Shown here piece by piece: positions 11,580-20,840 of a stretch of 64,000 bases of DNA. The position numbers and the translations under genes are program-made. Within the stretch, counting starts at the first letter, position 1. Every line of letters begins with the position of its first letter. The notes below the pieces were generated by a model that saw nothing but the letters and a program-made list of their open reading frames with translations, searched no databases and had not been told where the DNA came from. The DNA comes from Aspidapion aeneum (lineage: Eukaryota > Arthropoda > Insecta > Coleoptera > Brentidae), in contig OY755046.1 in assembly GCA_963576565.1 (NCBI GenBank), positions 46,804,786 through 46,868,785 on the forward strand, read 5' to 3'.

Positions 11580-12420
11580 TTTAAATCTATCTATACTATC
11601 TATTTAACTTTCTTCGATCCATCTTTGGACATAGGCCTCCTCCAATATCTTCGACTTTTCCCTGTCAGTCGCCGTGCTCACCCATCTAGTTCTCGCATAT
11701 TTCTTTAAGCCGTCCGCACATCTCATTTGGGGTCTTCTCCTACTTCTTTTATTTTCCCAAGGTCTCCGGTTTACAATACATTTGTTCCATCGATCGTCTT
11801 TCTGTCTAATACGATGACCGACAAATTTCCATTTTAATTTTATACTTCTCCTCTGACATTCCTTACTTTTCTTTTATTTTTTATCAATTCATTCCTTTTT
11901 TTATCTGTTAGCTTTACATGTAACACTTGTCTTTCCATTGATCTTTGGGCTTTTCTTAACTTATTCATGTTTGATTTTATAGGTGTCCAAGTCTGGGATC
12001 CACAGGTAAGAACAGGAAGGATACATTGGTTATACACTTTCGTTTTGAGGTACTGAGGATATATTTTTTTCTAATATGTAGGTTCTGTAGCCAATCTTAC
12101 TCGTCTCTTGATTTCAGCTGTTTGATTTTCTTTTTTTAGTTTAATAATTTGTCCTAGGTATATGTATTACTCTACTTGTTCGATTTTTCCTGGTTTATTC
12201 TGATCGTGATATCTTCATCTGTGTCTGTTATGATTTTAGTTTTAGTGTAGTTTATATACAACCCTATTTTTAGCTGCTGTATCCAGTTCTTTCAGCATTT
12301 TTATCAGTTCTTCTTTCTTATCTCTTATTAAGGCGATATCATCAGCATATCTTAGGTGGTTGAAGTATTGTCCGTTTACTTTGATGCCTATTTCTTCCCA
12401 ATCTAAGTTTTTAATACTTA
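11580..12420 (-). pseudogene. RTE-like LINE family C, copy 1 (3' part, dead)
   Basis: On the minus strand the order is: LDWEEIG and GQYFNHLRYADDIALI (RT YxDD region, 12415-12330), ELDTAAK and TKTKIIT, then the 12037-11840 frame with MYNQCILPVLTCGSQTW, NKLRKAQRSMERQVL, and finally RPWENKRSRRRPQMR, DGLKKYARTRWVSTA and EEAYVQRWIEE near 11610. This is the usual RT-connection and C-terminal tail of RTE-type proteins. Frames shift between blocks. The 3' end runs into a (tagat)n-like tail at 11582-11605. 5'-truncated at about 12420. Homologous to 14920-15762 and 34500-35904. Confidence 0.85.
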
Positions 12421-12429
12421 CAAAAAATC

Positions 12430-13030
12430 ACAATTTGCGAACCACAGCAGCTAGCAAGACGAGCTTTTCAAACTGAGATTAAAATGTAATTTTTATCAAT
12501 AATTGTTATAACGTCAAGTTCGTCAGAGTCACAGTTTTTAGATTTAAAAAAATGTTTAAAAAGTCATATCTTACCAACCACAGCAGCTAGGGAAACGCGG
12601 TTGTCAAATTTATATTAAGAATTTAATTTTCATCAATATTTGTCATAAAGTCAAAGTTTATCATTCGCTCATATAATATATAAATTTAAAACAATCAAAT
12701 TTTACGAACCACAGCAGCTAGTAAAACGCAAAGAGCGCGTTTAATTAGATAAGATCACCCAGGGGGGGACTCAGGGCCAGCCCCCCCCCCACAAAACTAG
12801 GATTTTTTTAGATATTTTAGATATATGACATCATGAGGCCTCGCCCCCCCCCCAAAGACATATTTCTGGGTGCGCCACTGATATTTTCAACAAAATTTTT
12901 CATATCGTCAAAGTTTCCCAGTCACAATTATTGAAAAAAGAAAATTATATAGGTATATCACCAAAACGCCAGCACCTAGAGTAACGTAGTTTTCACAAAT
13001 TGATCAAAAATTTCATTTTCAACAAAATCT
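12430..13030 (+). repeat. Minisatellite of about 135-bp units
   Basis: The key phrase 'aaccacagcagctag', followed by a variant of 'aaaacg', recurs at about 12438, 12574 and 12705, and in decayed form ('ccagcacctagagtaacg') at about 12968. Spacings are about 136, 132 and 264 bp. The last gap equals one unit plus the small element at 12748-12880, so the array predates that insertion. Each unit also contains 'tcaa...gtcaaagtt'-like text. No coding potential. Confidence 0.8.
12748..12883. mobile_element. Small MITE-like insertion with C-rich ends
   Basis: The right end reads 'ttctgggtgcgccactg' (12864-12880) and the left end contains its decayed complement 'cacccaggggggg' (12756-12768). The interior is short and C-rich with 'gaggcctcgcccc'. 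The tetramer 'gata' occurs on both sides (12748-12751 and 12880-12883) and may be the target duplication. The same right end and GAGGCCTCGCCC block recur at 37247-37408. It interrupts the 135-bp minisatellite. Confidence 0.6.
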
Positions 13031-13376
13031 AACCTACCTTAACACACCAGAATGACAAGGTCGTATGGATAGCTATACGTGCCTCATAGCGTCAATCTTT
13101 TTCTAGAAAAATTTGCATAGGGAAGTGTCATTTAGATTCTTTTACGGTAAGATGATTGTGATATATGAAACCCAGATGCAAGGATAATGATTTTTTGTTG
13201 TGTAAATATTATAGGGTACTGAAAAGACCGAAAATCAAACCAAAAACTACCTATGTTGCGTATTGGAAAATCAAAATAGCTTACAACATTATGTCTCTAA
13301 ATTTATATTGAAAAGCGCTAAAAATATAAATATAAACATAATATTTAGAAAAAAATTTATTCATTAAAAACAAAAC
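13031..13376. other. Intergenic DNA, no recognised gene
   Basis: Short spacer between the minisatellite and the long inverted-repeat element; nothing recognised. Confidence 0.4.
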
Positions 13377-14849
13377 TTATAGAGAGTTACTGAGCAAATC
13401 CGTAAAGAAAAAAACGTTTAAAAAATAAATTGGTTACCCACTTCATAATCTAATAAACCATTATCTAAGAAAATGTTTTTACATAACACCAGTATGCATC
13501 AAGAGTTTTATAAGATATTGAAAAATAAGTTAAAAAAGTAGTTTACATTTTGTAAAAAATCATGCAGTATTCAAAAGAAGATTTTCCACCGAGATTGTGG
13601 TTATATACAATATGTCATAGAAAATTCGAAGCGACATATTTGATTTTCAGTTTTAAAAAACAATTTTGTTTATACAAACTGGTTTATTTGTTTAATATTT
13701 TTTAAATGGAAATTTGTCAAAAATATAATAATATATATCATATTCTATAATCTTTGAAAAATATCATTATGCTAAGAGTTAGTTGGCAATTATCTTAATT
13801 TCGTTTAAAGCTTTTACTTAGCATATTACTACAATATTAAACAGTTTCAATCTTAATCCTGGTGTAAATACCAATCTTAAAACAGATTTAAATAACCATA
13901 ATCTTTTAATAAAAAACTTTTTTTAATTTTTAATTATTAATTAATATTTATGATTAATTTCAAGAAAATGGTTACATCAATGTCTTCTTTTGATATTGTA
14001 TTATAATCAGGAACTTCTAAATTTTGAGACAATTTTTTTTTAATTTTAAGCAACTAATTCTTTGTTTTATTATATAAACACACATACATAAAAATATCAA
14101 GTTTTTTACCAAATAAAAACATTTATATTTTTTGTATTTAATTCTTGTGTATGTGCTTCCATTTAAAATAATTTGGATAGCCTTGATTTGTAAAATAAAA
14201 TAAATTATTTTGTAAAAATTAAGTACCATGCATTTACTTTTTGTCACAATTAATTATTACACATTAAGTCAATTTAACACCATTTTTATATCTGAATTTA
14301 CAGATACCTTTGTATAACAATGTATCCTCAGCAAACATCTGAATTTCACAAAATTTAAAAATATTTGGAAGGTCATTATTATTTAAAAATAACCTTCCTA
14401 ATTTACTACATTGTGGTACGCCAATACTGTTGACTATCAAAAATAAATTTTATTAATTTTTGTACATTGGGATCTTTCTGTATAGCTTTGCCTCTAATTC
14501 CATAGTCCCATAATTTTTTAAAAGTATTTTTCTATTAATGGTTTTAAATGCTCCAAAAATATCCTACTACGATTTCCTCCTTTTCAAAACTTCGCTTGGA
14601 ATTTTCTATGACATATTGTATATAACGACAATCTCGGTGGAAAATCTTCTTTTGAATACTGCATGATTTTTTACAAAATGTAAACTACTTTTTCAACTTA
14701 TTTTTCAATATCTTATAAAACTCTTGATGCATACTGGTGTTATGTAAAAACATTTTCTTAGATAATGGTTTATTAGATTATGAAATGGGTAACCAATTTA
14801 TTTTTTAAACGTTTTTTTCTTTACGGATTTGCTCAGTAATTCTCTATAA
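13377..14849. mobile_element. 1.47-kb element with 258-bp inverted arms
   Basis: 13377-13634 and 14592-14849 are reverse complements of each other with about five mismatches in 258 bp (about 98% by eye). The outer ends read ttatagagag/ctctctataa-like. Between the arms lie 957 bp, mostly A/T, with a decayed minus-strand LINE RT piece at 14285-14580. No transposase frame is visible. The high arm identity beside a dead interior suggests either a foldback or long-TIR nonautonomous element that carries captured LINE sequence, or a recent inverted duplication. A flanking TA on each side is compatible with, but does not prove, a TA target duplication. Confidence 0.75.
14285..14580 (-). pseudogene. 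LINE reverse transcriptase fragment inside the inverted-repeat element
   Basis: Minus-strand reading gives GAFKTINRKILLK (RT motif A region, 14555-14515), LWDYGIRGKAIQ, then SIGVPQCSKLG (motif B, GVPQG type), NNNDLP and MFAEDTLLYKG, a damaged FADDTLLY (YxDD box). The order and spacing fit a Jockey/CR1-type RT that has lost most of the region between GIRG and GVPQ. Frameshifted and far too short to be active. Confidence 0.75.
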
Positions 14850-14919
14850 TTAATATTTGACTTTACTTAAAAAAATTTGTGTTTTAAGTGATTTAAATTT
14901 AGGTTAATATAGTAAAATC

Positions 14920-15762
14920 CTAATAGAACGGGCCAACGAATACAACGTTCCACTATATATTGATTTTATAGACTTTGAGAAAGCTTTCGATTGCATTGAG
15001 CACTAGGCAGTTAAAGCATCTCTAATTAATAGCCGAATAGATCACAGATACCCAGATTTATATAACGAAGCAACAACATCAATCAAAATCCACGAAGCAA
15101 TCAAGCCAATCCGCATACAAAGAGGTGTCAGGTGACACAATATCCACTAAACTATTTAACCAGGCCCTAGAAGATGTTTTTAAAAACTTAGATTGGGAAG
15201 AAATAGGCAACAAAGTAAACGGACAATACTTGAACCGCCTAAGATATGTTGATGATATCGCCTTAATAACAGACAAGAAAGAACAACTGATAAAAATGCT
15301 GAAAGAACTGGATACAGCAGCTAAAAGTATAGGCTTCAGCATCAACTACACTAAAACTAAAATGATAACAAACATATAAGATATCACGATCAGAATGACC
15401 CAAAAGAAAATAGAAGTAGAGGAATATATATACCTGAGAAAAGCAAACAGGTAAAATCAAGGCCTGGGCAGCATTCAGTAAATTAAGCTACATATTAAAA
15501 AATAAAAAATATCCTGAGTACCTCAAAACGAAAGTGTATAACCAATGTATCCTCTCTGTATTTACCTATGGATCCCAGACCTGGATACTTACAAAATCAA
15601 ACATGGATAAGGTAACAAAAAGCCCAAAGATCAATGGAAAGACAAATGTTCTAGCTAGAAAAAGGAATGAATGGATAAGAAATAAAAGAAAAGTAAGGGA
15701 AGTCAGAAGAGAAGTAACAAAATCAAAATGGAAATTTGCCGGTCAAAATTGGACTTTCTAAA
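14920..15762 (+). pseudogene. RTE-like LINE family C, copy 2 (dead)
   Basis: Begins abruptly with LIERANEYNVPLYIDFIDFEK (written here as two overlapping frames) and AFDCIEH, which is RT motif A, then the frame 15125-15379 with GDTISTKLFNQALEDVF (motif B), LDWEEIGNKVNGQYLNRLRY and VDDIALI (YxDD box, Y-V-D-D), ELDTAAKSIGFSINYTKTK. The frame then shifts into 15534-15761, with MYNQCILSVFTYGSQTW and RNKRKVREVRREV. The C-terminal tail after 15762 is missing. Homologous to 11580-12420 and 35440-35904. Confidence 0.85.
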
Positions 15763-15764
15763 TA

Positions 15765-15819
15765 TTGCTTTTATTAAAATTGCTTCTTGAATTTTGCTTT
15801 TATTAAAATTGCTTCTTGA
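15765..15819. repeat. 29-bp tandem repeat, two copies
   Basis: 'gcttttattaaaattgct' plus 'tcttga' occurs at 15765-15790 and again at 15794-15819, a period of 29 bp, at the point where the family C copy ends. Confidence 0.85.
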
Positions 15820-15857
15820 ATTTTTGGATATTTTTTTAGTACATTTGCCTCGTCTGC

Positions 15858-16195
15858 TTAGCTTTTCTGGTTCTTGAACGATGTGATAATTCCCATTACA
15901 TGCTTTGGCCAATGACAAGCTTTAAATTAGCTCCGAGCCGTCACGTGCTAGCCGAAAAAATCTCCATTGCGTCAACTTCTCCTACGATCCGACTGAGAAA
16001 CGATCAGTCGGTACGGGACAGGAGAACAGATTTCACTTCAAACGCGTAAAATTCACTAACTCTGAAGAGCGGGCGACTATGCCATTGCTCGAGACAAGTC
16101 ATTTCGCACAACACGCGACCGCTCAGAAATTGCTATTGGTCAAAGCGTGTGATGTGGATGGTCACATCGTTCAAGACCCAGAATAGCTACCCCGG
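15858..16195. mobile_element. MITE family M1, copy 1
   Basis: The left end (ttctggttcttgaacgatgtga, 15865-15886) is the reverse complement of the right end (tcacatcgttcaagacccagaa, 16162-16183) with small differences; the ends extend into 'tagctacc'. The interior matches 30038-30349 in the opposite orientation (blocks around 'caaagcgtgtgatgtgg', 'gagacaagtcatttcgca' and 'ccgtcacgtgct'). No coding capacity. It is GC-richer than its surroundings. Confidence 0.75.
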
Positions 16196-16721
16196 TAGTT
16201 TCTGCCCTAACAGTCATATTTTACAATACTAAAGTTAGAGATTTAAGTATGCCGTCAAACATTCCGTTGTCTCAAATATCTAAATAGCATGCAGACGTAA
16301 TAAAACTAGGATAAATTTTGTATAATTAACTGTATATCACTTATTAAAGCATTCAGAGTGATTTTCGTAAATTTACGATTTTATTTTCGCCCGCCTAGTG
16401 ATTCATGGCGTTGAAATTGACTGTGTTTAATTTATCTAGTGTTGGTTTATTTTGTCGAAAATTCAATTCGCATTGCATGCAGCGGCAATGTTTTAAAATA
16501 TTTTGCGATTTACAAAAAAATTTCCATTAAATTTTATATGGGATATTTTGAGCTGACATGACAGCTTACAATTTGTTGCAGAAGCTGGGAATTTTTTTAT
16601 TGTCGACATTGTGTGTGTTCGAATAAAATCGATATGAATATACAATATATTATACGCATGTGCTTGAGAAACCCAAAAAACGTTTTTTTTTTAATTTATG
16701 GGAATCTAAAGCACTATAAAT
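16196..16721. other. Intergenic DNA, no recognised gene
   Basis: No coding frame, RNA gene or paired repeat was recognised. Confidence 0.4.
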
Positions 16722-17060
16722 AAATGGATCCATGATGGATCTGATACCTTCCTAGCTAGCCTATTAGCACACTTCAAGTGAAGCCATGATATATCAGCCT
16801 TAACAACAGTTATTTGTAAATATCTCGTAAACTAATGCTCTTACGATGTTTTTGAGTGCAGTCTACTATATTCCGAAAACCGCATCTTGATACGATGCTC
16901 CGTTAAAAAGTTACCATTTTTAAAAAGTTTTAATTGTCAAAAAACTGACATTAACAAAAATGGATTTTAACCAAAATCAGCGCGTTAGAGTGTCGAACAT
17001 TATTTTACCTGAAAATTTTATGAAAATCGGTTTAGCGGTATAGGAGCTATTGTGTTACGG
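16722..17060 (+). repeat. Dispersed repeat family D, copy 2
   Basis: Starts with the palindromic head 'ggatccatgatggatc' and keeps the family's middle ('taaatatctcgtaaac', 'tactatattccgaaaa', 'gatgctccgttaaa') and tail ('gaaaatcggtttagcggtat' and 'aggagctat'). This is the fullest plus-strand copy in the window. It ends about 40 bp before the tRNA-like sequence at 17101. Confidence 0.75.
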
Positions 17061-17100
17061 ATAGAAATAATATACACACACTAAGTATGCTAATATATTC

Positions 17101-17153
17101 GTCGTCGTAGTGTAGTGGTAGCAATATTTGCTTCACACACCGGCGCAGCGCCG
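17101..17153 (+). pseudogene. tRNA-Val(CAC)-like 5' half (tRNA pseudogene or SINE head)
   Basis: 'cgtagtgtagtggtagca' (17105-17122) fits the D-arm and A-box of insect tRNA-Val, and 'gcttcacacac' (17130-17140) fits its anticodon arm with a 7-nt loop carrying CAC. The sequence then turns GC-rich and is cut by the Transib insertion. Beyond the Transib, 19789 onward ('gcggggtacttgg') could be a decayed T-arm but lacks the GGTTCGA B-box, so the gene is not functional. Whether it is a solitary pseudogene or the head of a tRNA-derived SINE cannot be told from one copy. Confidence 0.55.
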
Positions 17154-17158
17154 CGCCG
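17154..17158. repeat. Transib target-site duplication, left copy (CGCCG)
   Basis: CGCCG lies directly outside the left terminus and again at 19784-19788 outside the right terminus. A GC-rich 5-bp duplication is the known signature of Transib integration. Confidence 0.9.
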
Positions 17159-19783
17159 CACAGTGGTGAGGCCATATGAGATCATGCGGCCAAAATATAA
17201 AAGCTATCAATTTTGTTTTTAAATCCAAAGATCCAATGTAAAATTGGTAAAATAAGTTTGCTAGGGAGCTTTTAAAAAAACAACAAGTAAAAATTTGCTA
17301 ATTTATCAGAAACTAAGAAAAGATTGCACTTTTTAGATAAGCTACGAAAGATTTAATTTTCTCCTTTATAACTGAAGATAAGGGAGACAAGCTGATTTTA
17401 TTATGTCTGAGCCGTGAAGTAACACCTTATGCACGGACGATGGCATATAGTACCAACCATATTTTTCCACAAAAAGCTCAGCTAAACTAATGGCAAAGGT
17501 TTCAGACTTCTTTTCATCTATTGCTCGCCCACTTGTTAAAACTTGTAGTAAAATAGAACATTTTCTAATAACCATTTCATCGACTTTTGTAGCTTCGGCT
17601 ACTATCTGAGGACTTTTAAAGAATGTTCTGGCAGTATTGCCGTCGTTTGACGTTCCACTGCCTTGTCGTGGTACATCGAAAATAAAACCCAGCTTTTGTT
17701 TTAGTTCCGTTTGCACATGTTTCTTTCTATTTTTAAGAAGTTCTTTTTCTTTAATAGATCCTGCACACCATTTTTTAAAATCGAAGCGATAAGCTAAATT
17801 TAGAATATATTCCATGAATCGAATTAAGGCATGTAGACTGGAGAGTCCATATTTAAGAGCATCACTGTTGAGACCTTTTCTTCTAATTTTGACCAAATCG
17901 TTCATTTCTGAAGGTTTTGCTTTACAAAGCGGACAACAAGCTGCAGACGAAGTTTCTGTTAATATTTGACATATTTTGCCGTCGATCATTGTGAGCGAAA
18001 AATTATGGGAAACAGAGAAGTCATGATTGTCTGCGATAAAGGCTGTATAGTTTCCGTTAAATTTTTTATTTGAGCTTCGTAATCCTTTAAGACTTTGGTT
18101 ACATTTTCCGGTGTTTCTCTTAAAAATTCAAAAAACAAGGGTCTGCAGTAATTAGAAGACGATGGGTGTGGGTTCTTCCAAATTACTTCATTTTCTGTAG
18201 AAATTAACTGAATATGTACCAAAGACACTGAAAAAACGGACTGTTATTTGTGAATTTTGAAAATTTTGTTTGTAAATGCTATTTCCGAATGCTCCGTCGC
18301 AACCCCACTTACTACGCAGCAAAAATTTGTTCTGTTTAGTTTCTAAACTTTTCTGTTTTACGTCTTTGATCTGAAATAGCCGTTGTACAGTGTGATCCAA
18401 AAGTTGCTGTATTCTTATGAAAGCACCTTTCTCTGTAATTTCCATTAAAGAAGGATAGCATTCAGATTTGGCTTGGAAAATTTGGTTATAACTGGGAAAA
18501 ATGTCCGCGTTTTTCAATAAGCACTGTTCTCTTAAGGAATTATATTGATATCTAGATAACTTAATATCCGTCATTAGAGCTAAAGATTCATCTTTTGAAA
18601 ATTTCGTCACAGTATTTTGGCATTGAAGCCGCTGTCTAAAGTCCTGTGCTCCTAAAGAAAGCACTTCCCCGATCATCGCAGCTTCATCTCGTTTTCGTTC
18701 TTTATACAATCTTCTTTCCAATAAGCTTTGCAGCTCAGCTATTGTTAATTTATTAATTTTTTCTAGGTCTACCACTTTTCTACGTTTGCTTCTTTCTGAA
18801 CATTCTTCCATCTTTTTAGTCGGTCTACCTGCCGCAGTCACTACATCCTTAATTTTCCTGAATATCACAAATCCTTTAGCCATGTATCAAATTTCCTATA
18901 AAACCGATCTTTGGTTCTATTTGCTTGGTTCCACTTACTTTTAAACTGAGGAAAATATGTCTTTTGAATCGTTTGTTTAACTATTTTAAAGTCCTCGTCG
19001 GATAATTCATACTGCTGCTTCAAATTACGTAAAAATATATTCTCATCGCCTTTTAACTCGATAACACTATCAGAAAGACACTTTCTACTAATCCTTAACA
19101 TTTTAAAACATTTAGGTCGATAATACTATCAAAAAGACACTTTCAACTAAACTATTTTTAAACGCATCTAATAAGTTGACGTATACAAAAAACAAGTGAA
19201 CATAATCTGACGCATCATCGAGATGCACGGCCTACTTTAAACATGTATAACATTTGAATAGGCAAACATGGGCAAATACAATTAACTAATTATGAGAGAC
19301 GGTGAGTTATAGTTTCTTTCTAGTGCAAAATCTAGTCTTCGGCAAACTTCGCAAACTATTTATTTCCTTGCAGAAACTGAAACATTTCATTTTTAGAAAA
19401 ATAATGTGTATCATAGTAGCTAATTTACTTTATTGAACTAAAAGAAAGATATTTTAGAAAACAAAATATTATCGATTAAATTCAAAGAACATTATATAAT
19501 TTAAAAAAAAGAACTTTAGGGACAAATTTCAAAACAGCCATTGGGGAAAATTACTTCAACTTCATGGATGTTTTTTAATTTTATTAAAATATTTAGTTGC
19601 CTTGCCAAAATTTCTGATGTTGAAATGAATTTTTTGCAGTAGTAATTTTTTTATGGTATTAGTTATATGATATTTATTATGTTGGATATGGTTACAAAAT
19701 AATGGCATGAAATGTTTTATATATTTTTTATTTTTATTTGAAGCAATTTTGGCCGCATGATCTCATATGACCTCACCATTGTG
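17159..19783 (-). mobile_element. Transib DNA transposon, structurally complete, 2625 bp
   Basis: The termini at 17159-17196 and 19746-19783 are inverted repeats of about 38 bp with two mismatches. The left starts CACAGTGGTGAGGCCATATG and the right (minus strand) CACAATGGTGAGGTCATATG. The 5-bp duplication CGCCG flanks both. CACAGTG/CACAATG is the heptamer shared by Transib ends and the recombination signals cut by RAG1/RAG2. The element carries one minus-strand transposase reading region (19101-17366), now split by frameshifts, with about 660 bp of noncoding DNA at the 5' side of the gene and 170 bp at the 3' side. Both ends are intact enough to have been mobilised in trans. Confidence 0.93.
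17366..19101 (-). pseudogene. Transib transposase (RAG1-core-like), frameshifted
   Basis: The DDE-type transposase survives as four overlapping minus frames: 19101-18865 (N-terminal, Met at 19101), 18883-18188, 18228-17986 and 17989-17366. They join in order, needing frame changes near 18870, 18235 and 18075. Visible landmarks are KWGCDGAFGNSIYKQ at about 18310-18270, whose CDG aspartate is the likely first catalytic acid; NYCRPLFFEFLRETPENV; MIDGKICQ with a CCPLC CxxC pair (residues 19-22 of the last piece), matching the zinc-binding CxxC of RAG1-like proteins; LHALIRFMEYILNLAYR; TSNDGNTARTFF; and YMPSSVHKVLLHGS. The reading stops at IIKSACLPYLQL, just before the place where the family normally has its last acidic (E-containing) motif, so the catalytic set looks incomplete. 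Inactive copy. Confidence 0.88.
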
Positions 19784-20474
19784 CGCCGGCGGGGTACTTG
19801 GTTGTGTGTGATTGTTTAAAAAACGCTTTAACTTTCAAAACTAACTTTTCGAAACTGGCGATTGATCCTGATTGGATGAAAAGTCCCAGTAATTCTGCCC
19901 TTCAAAAGTTATCCAAATATAAAATCTTCCTGGTATAAAATCTTCCTGGTATAATTTCAACCATACCGACAGAGAAGAGGCGCAGCTCTTTGCGGTCCGA
20001 CAACAAAGTATTTGTTTTCCGACGGACCGAGCCCAGGTGGACAGACGGCACCTGATTGGCAGATTTTTTTGAGATGCGCTTTTAATTGCTTTCGGGTGTG
20101 CTTTTCAGGAGCTCTTTAGTCGGCAGTATGCAGAGTTAGAACATAAATCAGTGTCTTGCCTGTAGGTGTAGGAATAAAAAGTTTTATTTCTTTAGTTTAC
20201 GCCATAATTAAATGAAATAATTTTCATGAGTATATCTACCGCCGCCCATGTCATTTTCTATAAAGGATATGCCGATGGTCGGCTTTTATCTTTGTTCAAC
20301 TGACTGCAAAAATTATATCAGATCCGTCATTAATCTAATTATTTTCTCAAGGTGAGAGGGTTCGAGAGAGATGCAGGCTGTTCGCGACCTACTGAGGCAA
20401 GTTCCAAACGGGACAACTGATCGTACGGGGTATAATCGGTCTATATAAAGGTTCTGGACGTTCTTGACTGCCCG
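19784..20474. other. Spacer with a short tandem repeat
   Basis: 19784-19788 is the right Transib target duplication. 'aaatcttcctggtata' occurs twice in a row at about 19922-19955. From 20000 to 20200 the composition is GC-richer, with no frame I recognise. Confidence 0.45.
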
Positions 20475-20840
20475 TCAGGTGAGGTGAGCAATATGTTCAC
20501 TTCTAAGGGTGATTTTGAGTTCACCATTTTTCTCCACGGGGAAATAAATCGCGGGAGTGTTTCTAACCTTACTTTCGGTGGTCAGTTTTATTTTGGAAAG
20601 AAATGTTTTGATAGTTTCAATTTTTTAATTAAAATCGGTAAAAATGTATGTTATTGACCTCCATACTTTAGAAAAAGATCGCCAAAACAAAAGTGAAAGG
20701 CAAAAGTAAGGTTATAAACACCACAGCAGTTCCCGGGAGAAAATTTTCAGTTCACCCGTAAAAGTGACAGCACACCTCACGAGCCGTCAAAAATAGTGTC
20801 TTGAGATTTGGAGAGCGCTAACCTCACCTCACCTCAGGAA
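20475..20840. mobile_element. Foldback MITE with arms of about 100 bp
   Basis: The left arm (20475-20580: 'tcaggtgaggtgagc', 'gttcacttctaagggtga', 'tctaaccttactttc') pairs with the reverse complement of 20697-20838 ('aaaagtaaggttataaac', 'agttcacccgtaaaagtga', 'cctcacctcacctca') with several mismatches and small gaps. The centre is A/T-rich and noncoding. The arms are imperfect, so this insertion is moderately old. Confidence 0.65.

Noticed and set aside
15079..15460. Minus-strand frames at 15079-15345 and 15263-15460
   Set aside because: Antisense shadows of the family C RT at 14920-15762, which has the RT motifs on the plus strand.
17989..18228. Separate small genes at 17366-17989, 17986-18228 and 18865-19101
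   Set aside because: They are consecutive pieces of one Transib transposase in different frames, not independent genes.
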